A DNA stretch of 20,036 nt from an uncultured Bacteroidales bacterium. Lineage in GTDB: Bacteria > Bacteroidota > Bacteroidia > Bacteroidales > UBA932. A model generated the notes under the pieces. It had not been told where the DNA came from. It ran no database searches and saw only the letters and a program-made list of their open reading frames with translations. Position numbers and translations under genes: made by a program. Of the stretch, positions 7,700 to 14,977 are shown piece by piece (position 1 is the stretch's first letter; the number at the start of each line of letters is the position of its first letter). The stretch spans positions 1 through 20,036 of the forward strand of contig UQWT01000038.1 in assembly GCA_900544815.1 (NCBI GenBank), written 5' to 3'.

Positions 7700-9616
7700 A
7701 TGAAGCGGATTCTTGTTCTTTTTTTCCTGTTGGCGGCAGTAGGCCTGTCGGCCCAAAACGGTGTAAATAAACCTTTCAGTTTTGCATATCTGTCCGATAT
7801 CCATATAGCAGAGGGTACAAGCAGAATAGATGATGCAATTACCTGTGTGAACGACATCAACAGCCTGCCTCAAATAAAATTTGTGATAATTGCGGGCGAT
7901 ATAACGGAGTTTGGAGCTGATGAGGAGATTCAGACTGCAAAGAATATCTTTGACAAACTCAAAGTTCCCTATTACATTGTAGCCGGTAATCATGATGCAA
8001 AATGGTCTGAGAGCGGCTGCAATACCTTTGTAAAAGTATTCGGTTACGAAGGATTTAATTTTGATTACGGTGGAATAAAATTTATAGGTTGCAATAGCGG
8101 ACCCAACATGAGAATGGCTCCTGCGCTTGTCCCAAGAGAGACAATAGTGTGGTTAGATTCGCTCTCTCGTAAGATAGACCCTACTCAGCCTGTTTTCTTT
8201 GTAAACCACTATCCAATGGACACCTCTGTTCTTAATTATACTCAGGTTCTCGACAAATTAAAGAATATAAACACCCAATTTATACTTAACGGTCACTGGC
8301 ATCAAGACAGGGCGATGGTCTATGAGGGTATTCCCGCAGCGATAGGTCGTTCTACACAAAGAGCCGGCAAGGATGGTCCCGGGTACAATATAATTACTGT
8401 AAACGGTTCGCTTGTTACAATGCAGGAGAGGGTTGCAGATATTATTAAGGATGATAAAAGCCAAAAAAGAGCAGTAACAAAGTCTCCGTGGCTAATGCTA
8501 AGAATAAGCAACGGCGCCCCTTATAACACAGATATCCATTACCCAAGGCCGGATTATTCATGTAATAATGAGTATCCCAATGTTAAAACTGTCTGGAGAA
8601 TAGAGGAAAGGGCAGATATAGGTGCCGGAGCAGTGGAGAGCAACAGTAATGTTATATACACAACTACAGCCGGAAACGTAGTTTGCATAGATGGTAAGAA
8701 CGGACAACAGCGTTGGAATGTGAAATTAGGCGGTAAGATCTTCTCTACCCCTGCCGTGAGCGGTAACATTGTAGTTGTTGGGTGTACAGACAATTATATT
8801 TACGGTTTGGATATTTTTAACGGGGACAAAAAATGGTCTTATAAATGCGGTAAATCTGTTATGGGTGCCGTTAATATATGCAAAGGGGTTGCATATATAG
8901 GCGCATCTGACCATACCTTTAGAGCCATTAATGTAAAGACCGGAAAACTGTTGTGGGAAAACAGAGAGGTTAAAGGATTTATAGAGGCCAAGGCTTTTGT
9001 AGACAACGAGCAGGTTGTTGTAGGAGACTGGGCAAACAGACTCTACTCTTTTAATACAAAGAACGGTAAGACACAATGGATATGGCAGAACAAAGGCAGC
9101 AGAATGTTCTCACCTGCGGCAGTATGGCCTGTTAAGGCAAACGGCAGGATCTTTTTTGTAACACCGGAGCGTTACAGCTATGCAGTAGATGCCAAAACAG
9201 GGAAACAGCTCTTTAGAGAGTATGGAGGCCGCGAATCCATAGGTTTGTCTCCGGACAAGAGCACCTATTACGTTAAGGTGATGAAAGATTCTGTTTTTGC
9301 ATTTTCTACATTGCAGATAGTTAAGGATAAAGAGGGCGTAGCCCATCCTAAAAGTGTGTGGAGGGTAAGTGCAGATTTCCACTACGAGATTGCTCCAACC
9401 CCAATGGTATCTACTCCAAAAGGTGGAAAGGATGGCAAGGGATTACTGTTTGTGCCAACAGATAAGGGTAATATAGTTGCACTTAATTTAACAGACGGTT
9501 CCATTGCATGGAGACATAAGGTCTCTTTTGCTCTTATCAATTCTATCCTACCGCTTCCCGACAACAAACTTTTGGTCTGTACCATGGATGGAATTGTTAC
9601 TTTGCTGCAGTACTAG
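7700..9616 (+). CDS. Secreted metallophosphoesterase fused to a PQQ-type beta-propeller
   Basis: A 638-residue exported two-domain protein. Residues 1-19 are a signal peptide ending LSAQ. Residues 25-265 form a calcineurin-like phosphoesterase with every metal motif visible: D33-x-H35, GD67xxE, GNHD (97-99), NH170 and GHWH (199-201). From about residue 290 to the end lie PQQ-like propeller blades, with repeated words such as VVCIDGKNGQQRWNVKLGG, GLDIFNGDKKW and AINVKTGKLLW. The propeller resembles BamB and quinoprotein blades but need not bind PQQ. Substrate unknown; the family cleaves phosphomono- or diesters, and this one should act in the periplasm or at the outer membrane. It starts 6 bases after batE, so it is probably the last gene of the Bat operon. 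Confidence 0.93.
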   Translation: MKRILVLFFLLAAVGLSAQNGVNKPFSFAYLSDIHIAEGTSRIDDAITCVNDINSLPQIKFVIIAGDITEFGADEEIQTAKNIFDKLKVPYYIVAGNHDAKWSESGCNTFVKVFGYEGFNFDYGGIKFIGCNSGPNMRMAPALVPRETIVWLDSLSRKIDPTQPVFFVNHYPMDTSVLNYTQVLDKLKNINTQFILNGHWHQDRAMVYEGIPAAIGRSTQRAGKDGPGYNIITVNGSLVTMQERVADIIKDDKSQKRAVTKSPWLMLRISNGAPYNTDIHYPRPDYSCNNEYPNVKTVWRIEERADIGAGAVESNSNVIYTTTAGNVVCIDGKNGQQRWNVKLGGKIFSTPAVSGNIVVVGCTDNYIYGLDIFNGDKKWSYKCGKSVMGAVNICKGVAYIGASDHTFRAINVKTGKLLWENREVKGFIEAKAFVDNEQVVVGDWANRLYSFNTKNGKTQWIWQNKGSRMFSPAAVWPVKANGRIFFVTPERYSYAVDAKTGKQLFREYGGRESIGLSPDKSTYYVKVMKDSVFAFSTLQIVKDKEGVAHPKSVWRVSADFHYEIAPTPMVSTPKGGKDGKGLLFVPTDKGNIVALNLTDGSIAWRHKVSFALINSILPLPDNKLLVCTMDGIVTLLQY

Positions 9617-9845
9617 TTAATTAGCTTTGGCGTTGGCGTTAGCTTGATTTAGTTGAAAGTATATAGTTTATAGACAGCATTATAAAAGTTAATAGTTGAG
9701 AGTTTATAGTTTATAGAGTGAAGAAGAAAACTATTTGCTTTAAAACTATCAACTAAATAACTGACTCTAAACTATAAATCATAAACTATAAACTAATATG
9801 GCTAAAGCCAAAGCTAATACAAATGCCAAAGCTAAAGCTAAAGCA
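9617..9845. repeat. Imperfect palindromic intergenic element with GCYAAA hexamers at both ends
   Basis: The gap between two convergent genes holds a long imperfect inverted repeat. TTAGCTTTGGC at 9621-9631 is the exact reverse complement of GCCAAAGCTAA at 9807-9817. Inside, the left arm has ATAGTTTATAG words (9663-9716) and the right arm has CTAAACTATAAATC and ATAAACTATAAACT (9767-9794). The right end reads GCTAAA, GCCAAA, GCTAAT, ACAAAT, GCCAAA, GCTAAA, GCTAAA, GCA. The tail overlaps the last codons of the Sir2 gene, whose stop lies at 9838-9840. It has no coding content. It could be a degenerate MITE-like element or a two-way terminator. Confidence 0.75.
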
Positions 9846-10539
9846 GCATATCGTACAGTTGCTTCATCCCCTCTGTGGCGGTGGCTTGGAACTGTTTGAA
9901 ATTAGGTAGATTAAGATGAATAGGTTTGGGGTCTATGAGGTATATCATGGCCCCGTCTTTTGTGTAATTTACAAGACCGGCGGCAGGATATACATTAAGC
10001 GATGTCCCTATAACTATAAGTATGTCTGCTTGCGATACATACTCTGCAGCTGTCTGCAGAAACGGAACGGCCTCTCCAAACCACACAATATGTGGCCTCA
10101 TCTGCCCGCCGTCATCTGCCTTGTCACCGTACTTGATATCTGAATAGCCTATATACTTTACTTTGTCGGGAAGATAAAAAGACTCCTCGGATGAGATCTT
10201 TTCACTGCGGGCTTTTGTAATCTCTCCATGAAGATGAATTACATGGCTGCTGCCGGCTCTTTCGTGCAGATTATCTATATTCTGGGTTATTACCGTAACA
10301 TTATAATACTTCTCTAATTCTGCAATATATTTATGAGCCGCATTTGGTTGTGCCCGCTCAATGTCATGGCGTCTCTGATTGTAAAAATCAATCATCAACT
10401 CCTTGTTGTGAGGCCACGAATCTATGGAGGCAACCTGCTCAACGGGATAATTCTCCCACAGGCCGTCGCTGTCCCTAAACGTTCTCAAACCGCTTTCGGC
10501 ACTTACACCCGCGCCGCTGAGAATTACTAATCTTTTCAT
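9838..10539 (-). CDS. Sir2-family NAD-dependent protein deacylase, class III type
   Basis: A 233-residue sirtuin similar in layout to bacterial CobB and SIRT5. Seen: the NAD-binding GAGVSAESG (from residue 9) with TFRD, TQNID (85-89), catalytic H104 in HLHG, the late WFGEAVP and GTSLNVYPAAGL. Y53 and R56 in FYNQRR match the Tyr-x-x-Arg pair by which CobB/SIRT5 enzymes bind acidic acyl groups such as succinyl. That suggests desuccinylase as well as deacetylase activity. The protein has no cysteine, so the usual four-Cys zinc site is absent. I chose the start at MKRLV, which fits the family. Two upstream ATGs (10560, 10575) would add 7 or 12 residues. Its 3' end lies inside the intergenic repeat. 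It is monocistronic and divergent from the RiPP locus. Confidence 0.93.
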   Translation of the reverse strand: MKRLVILSGAGVSAESGLRTFRDSDGLWENYPVEQVASIDSWPHNKELMIDFYNQRRHDIERAQPNAAHKYIAELEKYYNVTVITQNIDNLHERAGSSHVIHLHGEITKARSEKISSEESFYLPDKVKYIGYSDIKYGDKADDGGQMRPHIVWFGEAVPFLQTAAEYVSQADILIVIGTSLNVYPAAGLVNYTKDGAMIYLIDPKPIHLNLPNFKQFQATATEGMKQLYDMLL

Positions 10540-10572
10540 GTTCAGTTTAATATTATTCATTTTATTTACTGA

Positions 10573-10580
10573 CAAAACTA
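10573..10580 (-). promoter_or_regulatory. Possible -7 element of the Sir2 gene
   Basis: Read on the minus strand this is TAGTTTTG, an exact TAnnTTTG match. No TTG is seen 19-21 bases further upstream. Transcription from here would begin near 10566, downstream of the longest possible start codon (10575), which favours the short start at 10539. Confidence 0.4.
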
Positions 10581-10617
10581 TACTTTCTAAACTTTCTTTA
10601 CTCTCTATACCCTAAAT

Positions 10618-10640
10618 CAGCCAACGCCAAAGCCAAAGTG
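10618..10640. repeat. Short GCCAAM hexamer repeat
   Basis: CAGCCAACGCCAAAGCCAAAGTG contains the hexamers GCCAAC, GCCAAA, GCCAAA. It is related to the repeat ends at 140-160 and 9801-9845, and to the reverse complement of 9621-9644. It lies between the divergent Sir2 and RiPP promoters. Together with 9801-9845 it places like-oriented hexamer tracts at both ends of the Sir2 gene. Confidence 0.6.
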
Positions 10641-10689
10641 ACAAACATCACAATTTTCGTAAAAATTCTTTATATCTGCAAACAGTTTT

Positions 10690-10719
10690 TTGCATCCTCT
10701 TGAATAATTCATAACTTTG
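10690..10719 (+). promoter_or_regulatory. Promoter of the RiPP locus
   Basis: TTG at 10690-10692 (within a T-rich TTTTTTG), then 19 bases, then TAACTTTG at 10712-10719. This matches the Bacteroidota housekeeping promoter (TTTG and TAnnTTTG) in both elements and spacing. Transcription should start near 10725, giving a leader of about 60 bases before the precursor ATG at 10786. No other strong promoter is seen before 14940, so the three genes are likely co-transcribed. Confidence 0.75.
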
Positions 10720-10785
10720 CATGTAGTGAGAATAAGTGCTGTAGAGAGCTAATAACCGGTATTTATCCATACAATAAGTGATATT

Positions 10786-11067
10786 ATGAATCTTGAAGAA
10801 AACAAACAGCTTTGGGCTAAGATAGTAGCTAAAGCTTGGTGTGATGAGGCCTATAAGGACGAGTTGCTCAACAACACAGAGAAAGTATTGAAAGCAGAAG
10901 GTGTAATGATTCCTAATGGAGTACGCGTACATGTAGTAGAAAAACAGATCCCATCTACAGCAGAGGATGTTTATCTATATCTGCCACCCGTTGACCAGAA
11001 TGTATCTTTAAGCGAAGAGGAATCAAAACAGGCGGCTTATGTACTTTGCTTAAAATGCGTATTTTAA
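10786..11067 (+). CDS. RiPP (TOMM) precursor peptide with nitrile-hydratase-like leader
   Basis: A 93-residue peptide. Residues 9-60 read as the leader family derived from the nitrile hydratase alpha subunit (NHLP). Hallmarks: VAKAWCDEAYKDELL, a helix VLKAEG, IPNGVRVHVVE and a closing YLYLPP at 64-68. Such leaders guide YcaO cyclodehydratases, and one is encoded next door. The tail is SEEESKQAAYVLCLKCVF. It holds C88 and C91 but no Ser/Thr after S80 and no Gly-Gly cleavage site. So the core may be as short as AYVLCLKCVF, with two cysteines that could become thiazolines. The CxxC also recalls the metal-binding cysteines of nitrile hydratase itself. The third cysteine, C19, lies in the leader. 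A 54-base gap separates it from the modifying enzyme. The precursor assignment is strong; the product is inference. Confidence 0.85.
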   Translation: MNLEENKQLWAKIVAKAWCDEAYKDELLNNTEKVLKAEGVMIPNGVRVHVVEKQIPSTAEDVYLYLPPVDQNVSLSEEESKQAAYVLCLKCVF

Positions 11068-11121
11068 TTTATTGTCCGTCTAACCTAAGTGTTAAGATGG
11101 ATTAATAGGTGATGAAAGCGT

Positions 11122-13275
11122 ATGGGCAGTGAAAGGTATTATCTGAAAAGAGACTGGAGTTTTATTGAGGAGGGGGGCTATGTCGTATTGCTACGAGCAG
11201 ACTACACCTGTTTTCGTGTATCTAACAAAGCTACACAACTGTTGCGCTCGTTGATGAAGCAACCGCAGACAGAAGAGCATTTGTTGGCCGAAATGAGTGG
11301 TAAGCTCAGTCTTACAGAATTCTTTTACCTGCTTGAGCAATTTAAACAAAGGGGTGTGGTAGGTTGCGTTGCTTCCAAACGTTCATTCATACTTGCACAT
11401 ACTGCCGGGGTTGCAACTGAAGAGATGGAACGGCTGGCAGTTGTGCTGGGTGAAGATGATAAAGTGGAATCGGTTAGCATTTGGAAAGATCTGCAGCAGG
11501 TGTCTTCGGACAGTCTTGTTGTACTTTTGGTTCCCAACTACCATCACGTAGACCTTATAGACTTCAATCGGCTTGCCTATAAGCAGGGTTGGAGGTGGAT
11601 GCCTGTTGCCATTGGCGATGATACTATATGGGTTGGCCCACACTTTGGCGATGCGGGGAGTGGTTGTTTTGAGTGCCTTGGTTTTAGATACTATCACCAA
11701 TCTCCTATATTGCACCGCATTTATCAGCACCACAATCTATGCCATTCTGCTCATCCGGCCTCTTGGCAAAAGATCTCTATGGCAGCTAAAGCTATCAGGA
11801 ATGAGGCTGATGCCAAAGAGATGCAACTCACATTGGTGCGAATGATAGGCGAGGAGACGAAATTTGAACACCATAATTTGGAGCCTTGGCCTCACTGCCC
11901 CACATGCTCCGGTGAAGGGAAAGTAAGTGAGGATATACCTGTACGGCTGCAAAGTCGCCCTAAGATTGGCTACACAGACGGAGGTGAAAGGGCCGATGAT
12001 GCTGCAAAAACTGTTCGTCGTCTCATAGACTATGTAGATCCGTTTACAAGTGAGGTTGGAAAGTTGACTACGTTGGTATCTCCGGGGGATGGTTATGGTT
12101 ATTCAATGGTGATGAGCCAATGGGCTACATTAGAAGAGAAAGATGTTAAAAGGGACGGTATCATCGACTGGAAAAAGGGACGTATCAGCTCCACAGGGGT
12201 AAGTGCCGGTAAAGGGCAGACTTTGGAACAGGCTCAGGCCAGTGCGATTGGAGAGTCCATTGAACGATATTCTACGCAATATTTCGGATATGAGCCGTTG
12301 CGTAAGGCATATTGGCGTGAAATAGCAGATACGGCTGTTTCTCCGCATGTATTGGCGTGCTTTAGTGATAATCAATTTACACACCGAGAAGAATGGGGCA
12401 AAAAGTCGCTTTTCAGCCAGGTGCCGGAACCATGGAACGAGGAGATTCCGCTTCATTGGGGTAAAGGATGGTCGCTTACTCATAGGGCAGTGCGCTGGTT
12501 GCCTGCGGCTTACCTCTTTTATAGTTTTAAGGAGGATGGCGTTGCCTACATGTATGGTGACAGCAATGGCGTTTCGGCCGGAAACTGTATCGAGGAGGCT
12601 ATCCTGCAGGGGCTCTTTGAATTAGTAGAGCGCGATGCGGTGGGGGCATGGTGGTATAATAGAGTGTGCCGTCCTCAATTGGATTTAGACGCATGGCCAG
12701 CCACATCTGTTCAGACTTTTCGCAGCAGGATGCAACAACGTGGTTATGATGTGTGGGCATTGGATTTGACCACGGAATTTAGAATTCCCGTTGTTATGGC
12801 GATAGCATACTCCAAAGATCCAAAAAAAGCTCTGCTTATGGGAATAGGTGCACATTATCAAGTGGAGATTGCCCTGCAACGCGCAATGGCGGAGATAACA
12901 CAAAGTTTGGGAGATGAGGTTTCTGCCGGTACATGGTGGAATGAACTTAGGTGCACAGACCACTCATTTCTGTTTCCTGATTCTTCAAAACCGATGCGGA
13001 AACCTGCCGATTTCATAGACCTGTCAACTAACGACCTGCTGACCGATATCGAGCGAGCTGTGGCCTTGATGCAGGAGCATGGATTGGAAGTAATCATTTA
13101 CAACCTCTCTCGTAAGGAGACCAAACTCAATGTAATTCGTGTTGTTGTGCCGGGCTTATCACACTTTTGGCCTCGCTTTGCCGATCCAAGAATCTACCTA
13201 CATCCTGTAACATTGGGGTGGTCTGAACGGGAACTTACAGAAAATGAATTAAATCCAATTCCTTTTCCTATCTAA
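11122..13275 (+). CDS. Fused TOMM cyclodehydratase: leader-binding E1-like domain plus YcaO
   Basis: A 717-residue fusion like the TruD/LynD/PatD cyclodehydratases, slightly short for that group. Residues 1-80 look like a winged-helix leader-recognition element (RRE). Residues 85-265 are the E1-like (ThiF-type) part with a four-cysteine zinc site: C182-x-x-C185 and C259-x-x-C262. The YcaO domain follows. Its ATP motif Sx3ExxER is S374, E378, E381, R382. A second block has S485, E491 and GLFELVERD (E500, E503). The C terminus PIPFPI contains the PxPxP motif (712-716) of azoline-forming YcaOs. Expected reaction: ATP-dependent cyclisation of Cys (or Ser/Thr) in the precursor to azolines. TGA stops lie just upstream in frame, fixing the start. 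CGN codes 29 of 43 arginines by hand count, unlike the flanking genes. Confidence 0.93.
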   Translation: MGSERYYLKRDWSFIEEGGYVVLLRADYTCFRVSNKATQLLRSLMKQPQTEEHLLAEMSGKLSLTEFFYLLEQFKQRGVVGCVASKRSFILAHTAGVATEEMERLAVVLGEDDKVESVSIWKDLQQVSSDSLVVLLVPNYHHVDLIDFNRLAYKQGWRWMPVAIGDDTIWVGPHFGDAGSGCFECLGFRYYHQSPILHRIYQHHNLCHSAHPASWQKISMAAKAIRNEADAKEMQLTLVRMIGEETKFEHHNLEPWPHCPTCSGEGKVSEDIPVRLQSRPKIGYTDGGERADDAAKTVRRLIDYVDPFTSEVGKLTTLVSPGDGYGYSMVMSQWATLEEKDVKRDGIIDWKKGRISSTGVSAGKGQTLEQAQASAIGESIERYSTQYFGYEPLRKAYWREIADTAVSPHVLACFSDNQFTHREEWGKKSLFSQVPEPWNEEIPLHWGKGWSLTHRAVRWLPAAYLFYSFKEDGVAYMYGDSNGVSAGNCIEEAILQGLFELVERDAVGAWWYNRVCRPQLDLDAWPATSVQTFRSRMQQRGYDVWALDLTTEFRIPVVMAIAYSKDPKKALLMGIGAHYQVEIALQRAMAEITQSLGDEVSAGTWWNELRCTDHSFLFPDSSKPMRKPADFIDLSTNDLLTDIERAVALMQEHGLEVIIYNLSRKETKLNVIRVVVPGLSHFWPRFADPRIYLHPVTLGWSERELTENELNPIPFPI

Positions 13276-13290
13276 GAATGGTAAAGACAG

Positions 13291-14940
13291 ATGAATAAGA
13301 TTACTTGTACTCTCCCCTTGGAGCTGCGTTGGCTACCATTGATACACCAATGGGTAAGCGGTTATGTAAAAGCAGTAGAGTTTACCCCTACCTTGGAAGA
13401 GCTGTTGATGAGCTCGGTGGAGGAGGCATGTGGTGAATTGCTGCGCCGTGCCGAGGAGCTGCATATTACCGGCAATTTTCGTCTGGAACTTGGCTATAAC
13501 AGTGAGGTTTTGGAAATAACAATAATCTATAGCCATAAAATACCATTGAATCCATTGAAAGATGCACCTTACGAGGTACCGGATGTGGATGCCGATTTGG
13601 ATCAAATACAGATGGATGCCCTGTGGATATTCCTCATAAAGCGTTATATGGACAGAGTCTATTTTCAGATAGACGGTTCAGATCATCTGTTGCGTATGCA
13701 GAAATTCACTCGTGCAAAGGGGGCGGAGAAGCGTGTTTGGGTTATGGGACTTACACCAAGTATCAAGCCGAGCATCAATATCAATCTTAACTGTGGCGAA
13801 AATGGACATATAGATGGCGGATTTGTACAGAATTTTGATACTAACAGCATGTTGCGAATGGGTTCCTCCGAGGCTTACGCTTTGAGTCTTATGGATGGCA
13901 AACGCAGCTGTTACGAAATCTATCTGCAAGCCGTAGAGGCCGGCTACATGCTTACACCTTTGCAGCTGACTACACTTTACGAGATGCTCGAAAAGAAACA
14001 GATGCTTGACTTTCCCAATACATCAGGCCATTCTCGTTGGCATTGGCTGACTAATATCCGAAACCTTAGTTTCTCCATTCCTCATGCCGATGATGTTGTG
14101 ACAGCTGTTCATAAGATAACAAAGCCTTTATTCACCCCCATAGGTATTTGTCTTATGTTACTTGTTGGCCTATCAGGCCTCTGGCCATTAATCCATACCA
14201 AGTCAAATTTCTTGGTATTGATGAACAAAGCCAATGAGATCATCCTGCACGACTGGTGGGTGGTGTTCGTGATTTTTGGTCTCAATTTGGTTACAGTTGC
14301 CTTACATGAGTTGGGCCATGGTGTTTGTTGTAAACATTATGGTGGTCGAGTACCTCGCCTTGGTATTACATATTATCTTTCGGGTTTCATCTTCTTTTGC
14401 GATGTCTCCGCGTCGTGCAACTTTCCGGGGAGGTGGCCACGTATTGCAGTATCGTTAGCCGGCCCTTTGGTAACTTTTGTAACTTGGGGAGTTACTGTTT
14501 GGTGTTTCTACTTGAGTGAAAGCTATCTTTGGCAATTCATCTGGATTATGGTGCTCTTTACCGAATCGATGGGACTTCTAATGAATTTCAATCCTTTCTT
14601 ACGTATGGATGCCTATTATATGTTGATGGATTGGACCGGCATAGCCAACTTGCGCCAAAAAGCTTATCAGTGTCTTGCCGCTCTGTTCACCGGGAAGAGA
14701 GTGGACTGTTCTCGCTCACAGAGGTGGTGGCTGGCAGGGTATGGGGTGATGGGTATCCTCATGACAATAATGCTGTTCATCTATCCCTTTGTAATATTCT
14801 TGCCACGTCTGTTAAATGGTAGCGAAGGTTGGTTGCGCGTTGTATGGATACTCCTTGTTATGGTATTGGCAGTTGGCAACTTATGTAATTTCGCTTACCG
14901 AAAATTCCATAAGTTGCGTCATCAGACTCATAAACTCTAA
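13291..14940 (+). CDS. Multi-domain M50 membrane metalloprotease of the RiPP locus
   Basis: A 549-residue protein starting 15 bases after the cyclodehydratase. Residues 1-140 resemble a degenerate RsbW-type histidine-kinase-like ATPase fold: SSVEEACGELLRRA near 41, LWIFLIKRYMDRVYF at 111-125 and LLRMQKF at 133-139. The catalytic Asn and Gly-rich lid are not apparent. Residues 185-250 look PqqD-like (ALSLMDGKRSCYEIYLQA), possibly a leader-binding wing. From about 284 there are 6-7 hydrophobic segments with the M50 zinc motif HELGH (H339, E340, H343) and the partner motif NPFLRMDAYY (N434, D440). M50 proteases cut substrates in or near the membrane. Likely job: removing the leader and/or releasing the product, since no other protease or exporter is present. 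CGN codes 22 of 26 arginines, the most atypical use in the window. Confidence 0.9.
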   Translation: MNKITCTLPLELRWLPLIHQWVSGYVKAVEFTPTLEELLMSSVEEACGELLRRAEELHITGNFRLELGYNSEVLEITIIYSHKIPLNPLKDAPYEVPDVDADLDQIQMDALWIFLIKRYMDRVYFQIDGSDHLLRMQKFTRAKGAEKRVWVMGLTPSIKPSININLNCGENGHIDGGFVQNFDTNSMLRMGSSEAYALSLMDGKRSCYEIYLQAVEAGYMLTPLQLTTLYEMLEKKQMLDFPNTSGHSRWHWLTNIRNLSFSIPHADDVVTAVHKITKPLFTPIGICLMLLVGLSGLWPLIHTKSNFLVLMNKANEIILHDWWVVFVIFGLNLVTVALHELGHGVCCKHYGGRVPRLGITYYLSGFIFFCDVSASCNFPGRWPRIAVSLAGPLVTFVTWGVTVWCFYLSESYLWQFIWIMVLFTESMGLLMNFNPFLRMDAYYMLMDWTGIANLRQKAYQCLAALFTGKRVDCSRSQRWWLAGYGVMGILMTIMLFIYPFVIFLPRLLNGSEGWLRVVWILLVMVLAVGNLCNFAYRKFHKLRHQTHKL

Positions 14941-14948
14941 TGGAGATT

Positions 14949-14968
14949 TGACATTAATTTGTCATTTT
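14949..14968. terminator. Weak hairpin between convergent genes
   Basis: TGACA at 14949-14953 pairs with TGTCA at 14960-14964 across a 6-base loop, followed by TTTT on the plus strand. The 5-bp A+T-rich stem is weak. It lies in the 37-base gap between the M50 gene and the convergent ATPase gene, where termination is expected, but the structure alone is not strong. Confidence 0.3.
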
Positions 14969-14977
14969 AAGCAACCT

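Noticed and set aside
7481..7993. Minus-strand open frame of 170 codons across the batE/phosphoesterase junction
   Set aside because: It overlaps two well supported genes and carries no recognisable motif.
11068..11121. Attenuator or second precursor between the RiPP precursor and the YcaO gene
   Set aside because: Only 54 bases; the CTAAC/GTTA pairing is short and interrupted and has no T run, and the only small frame from ATG 11112 ends after six codons.
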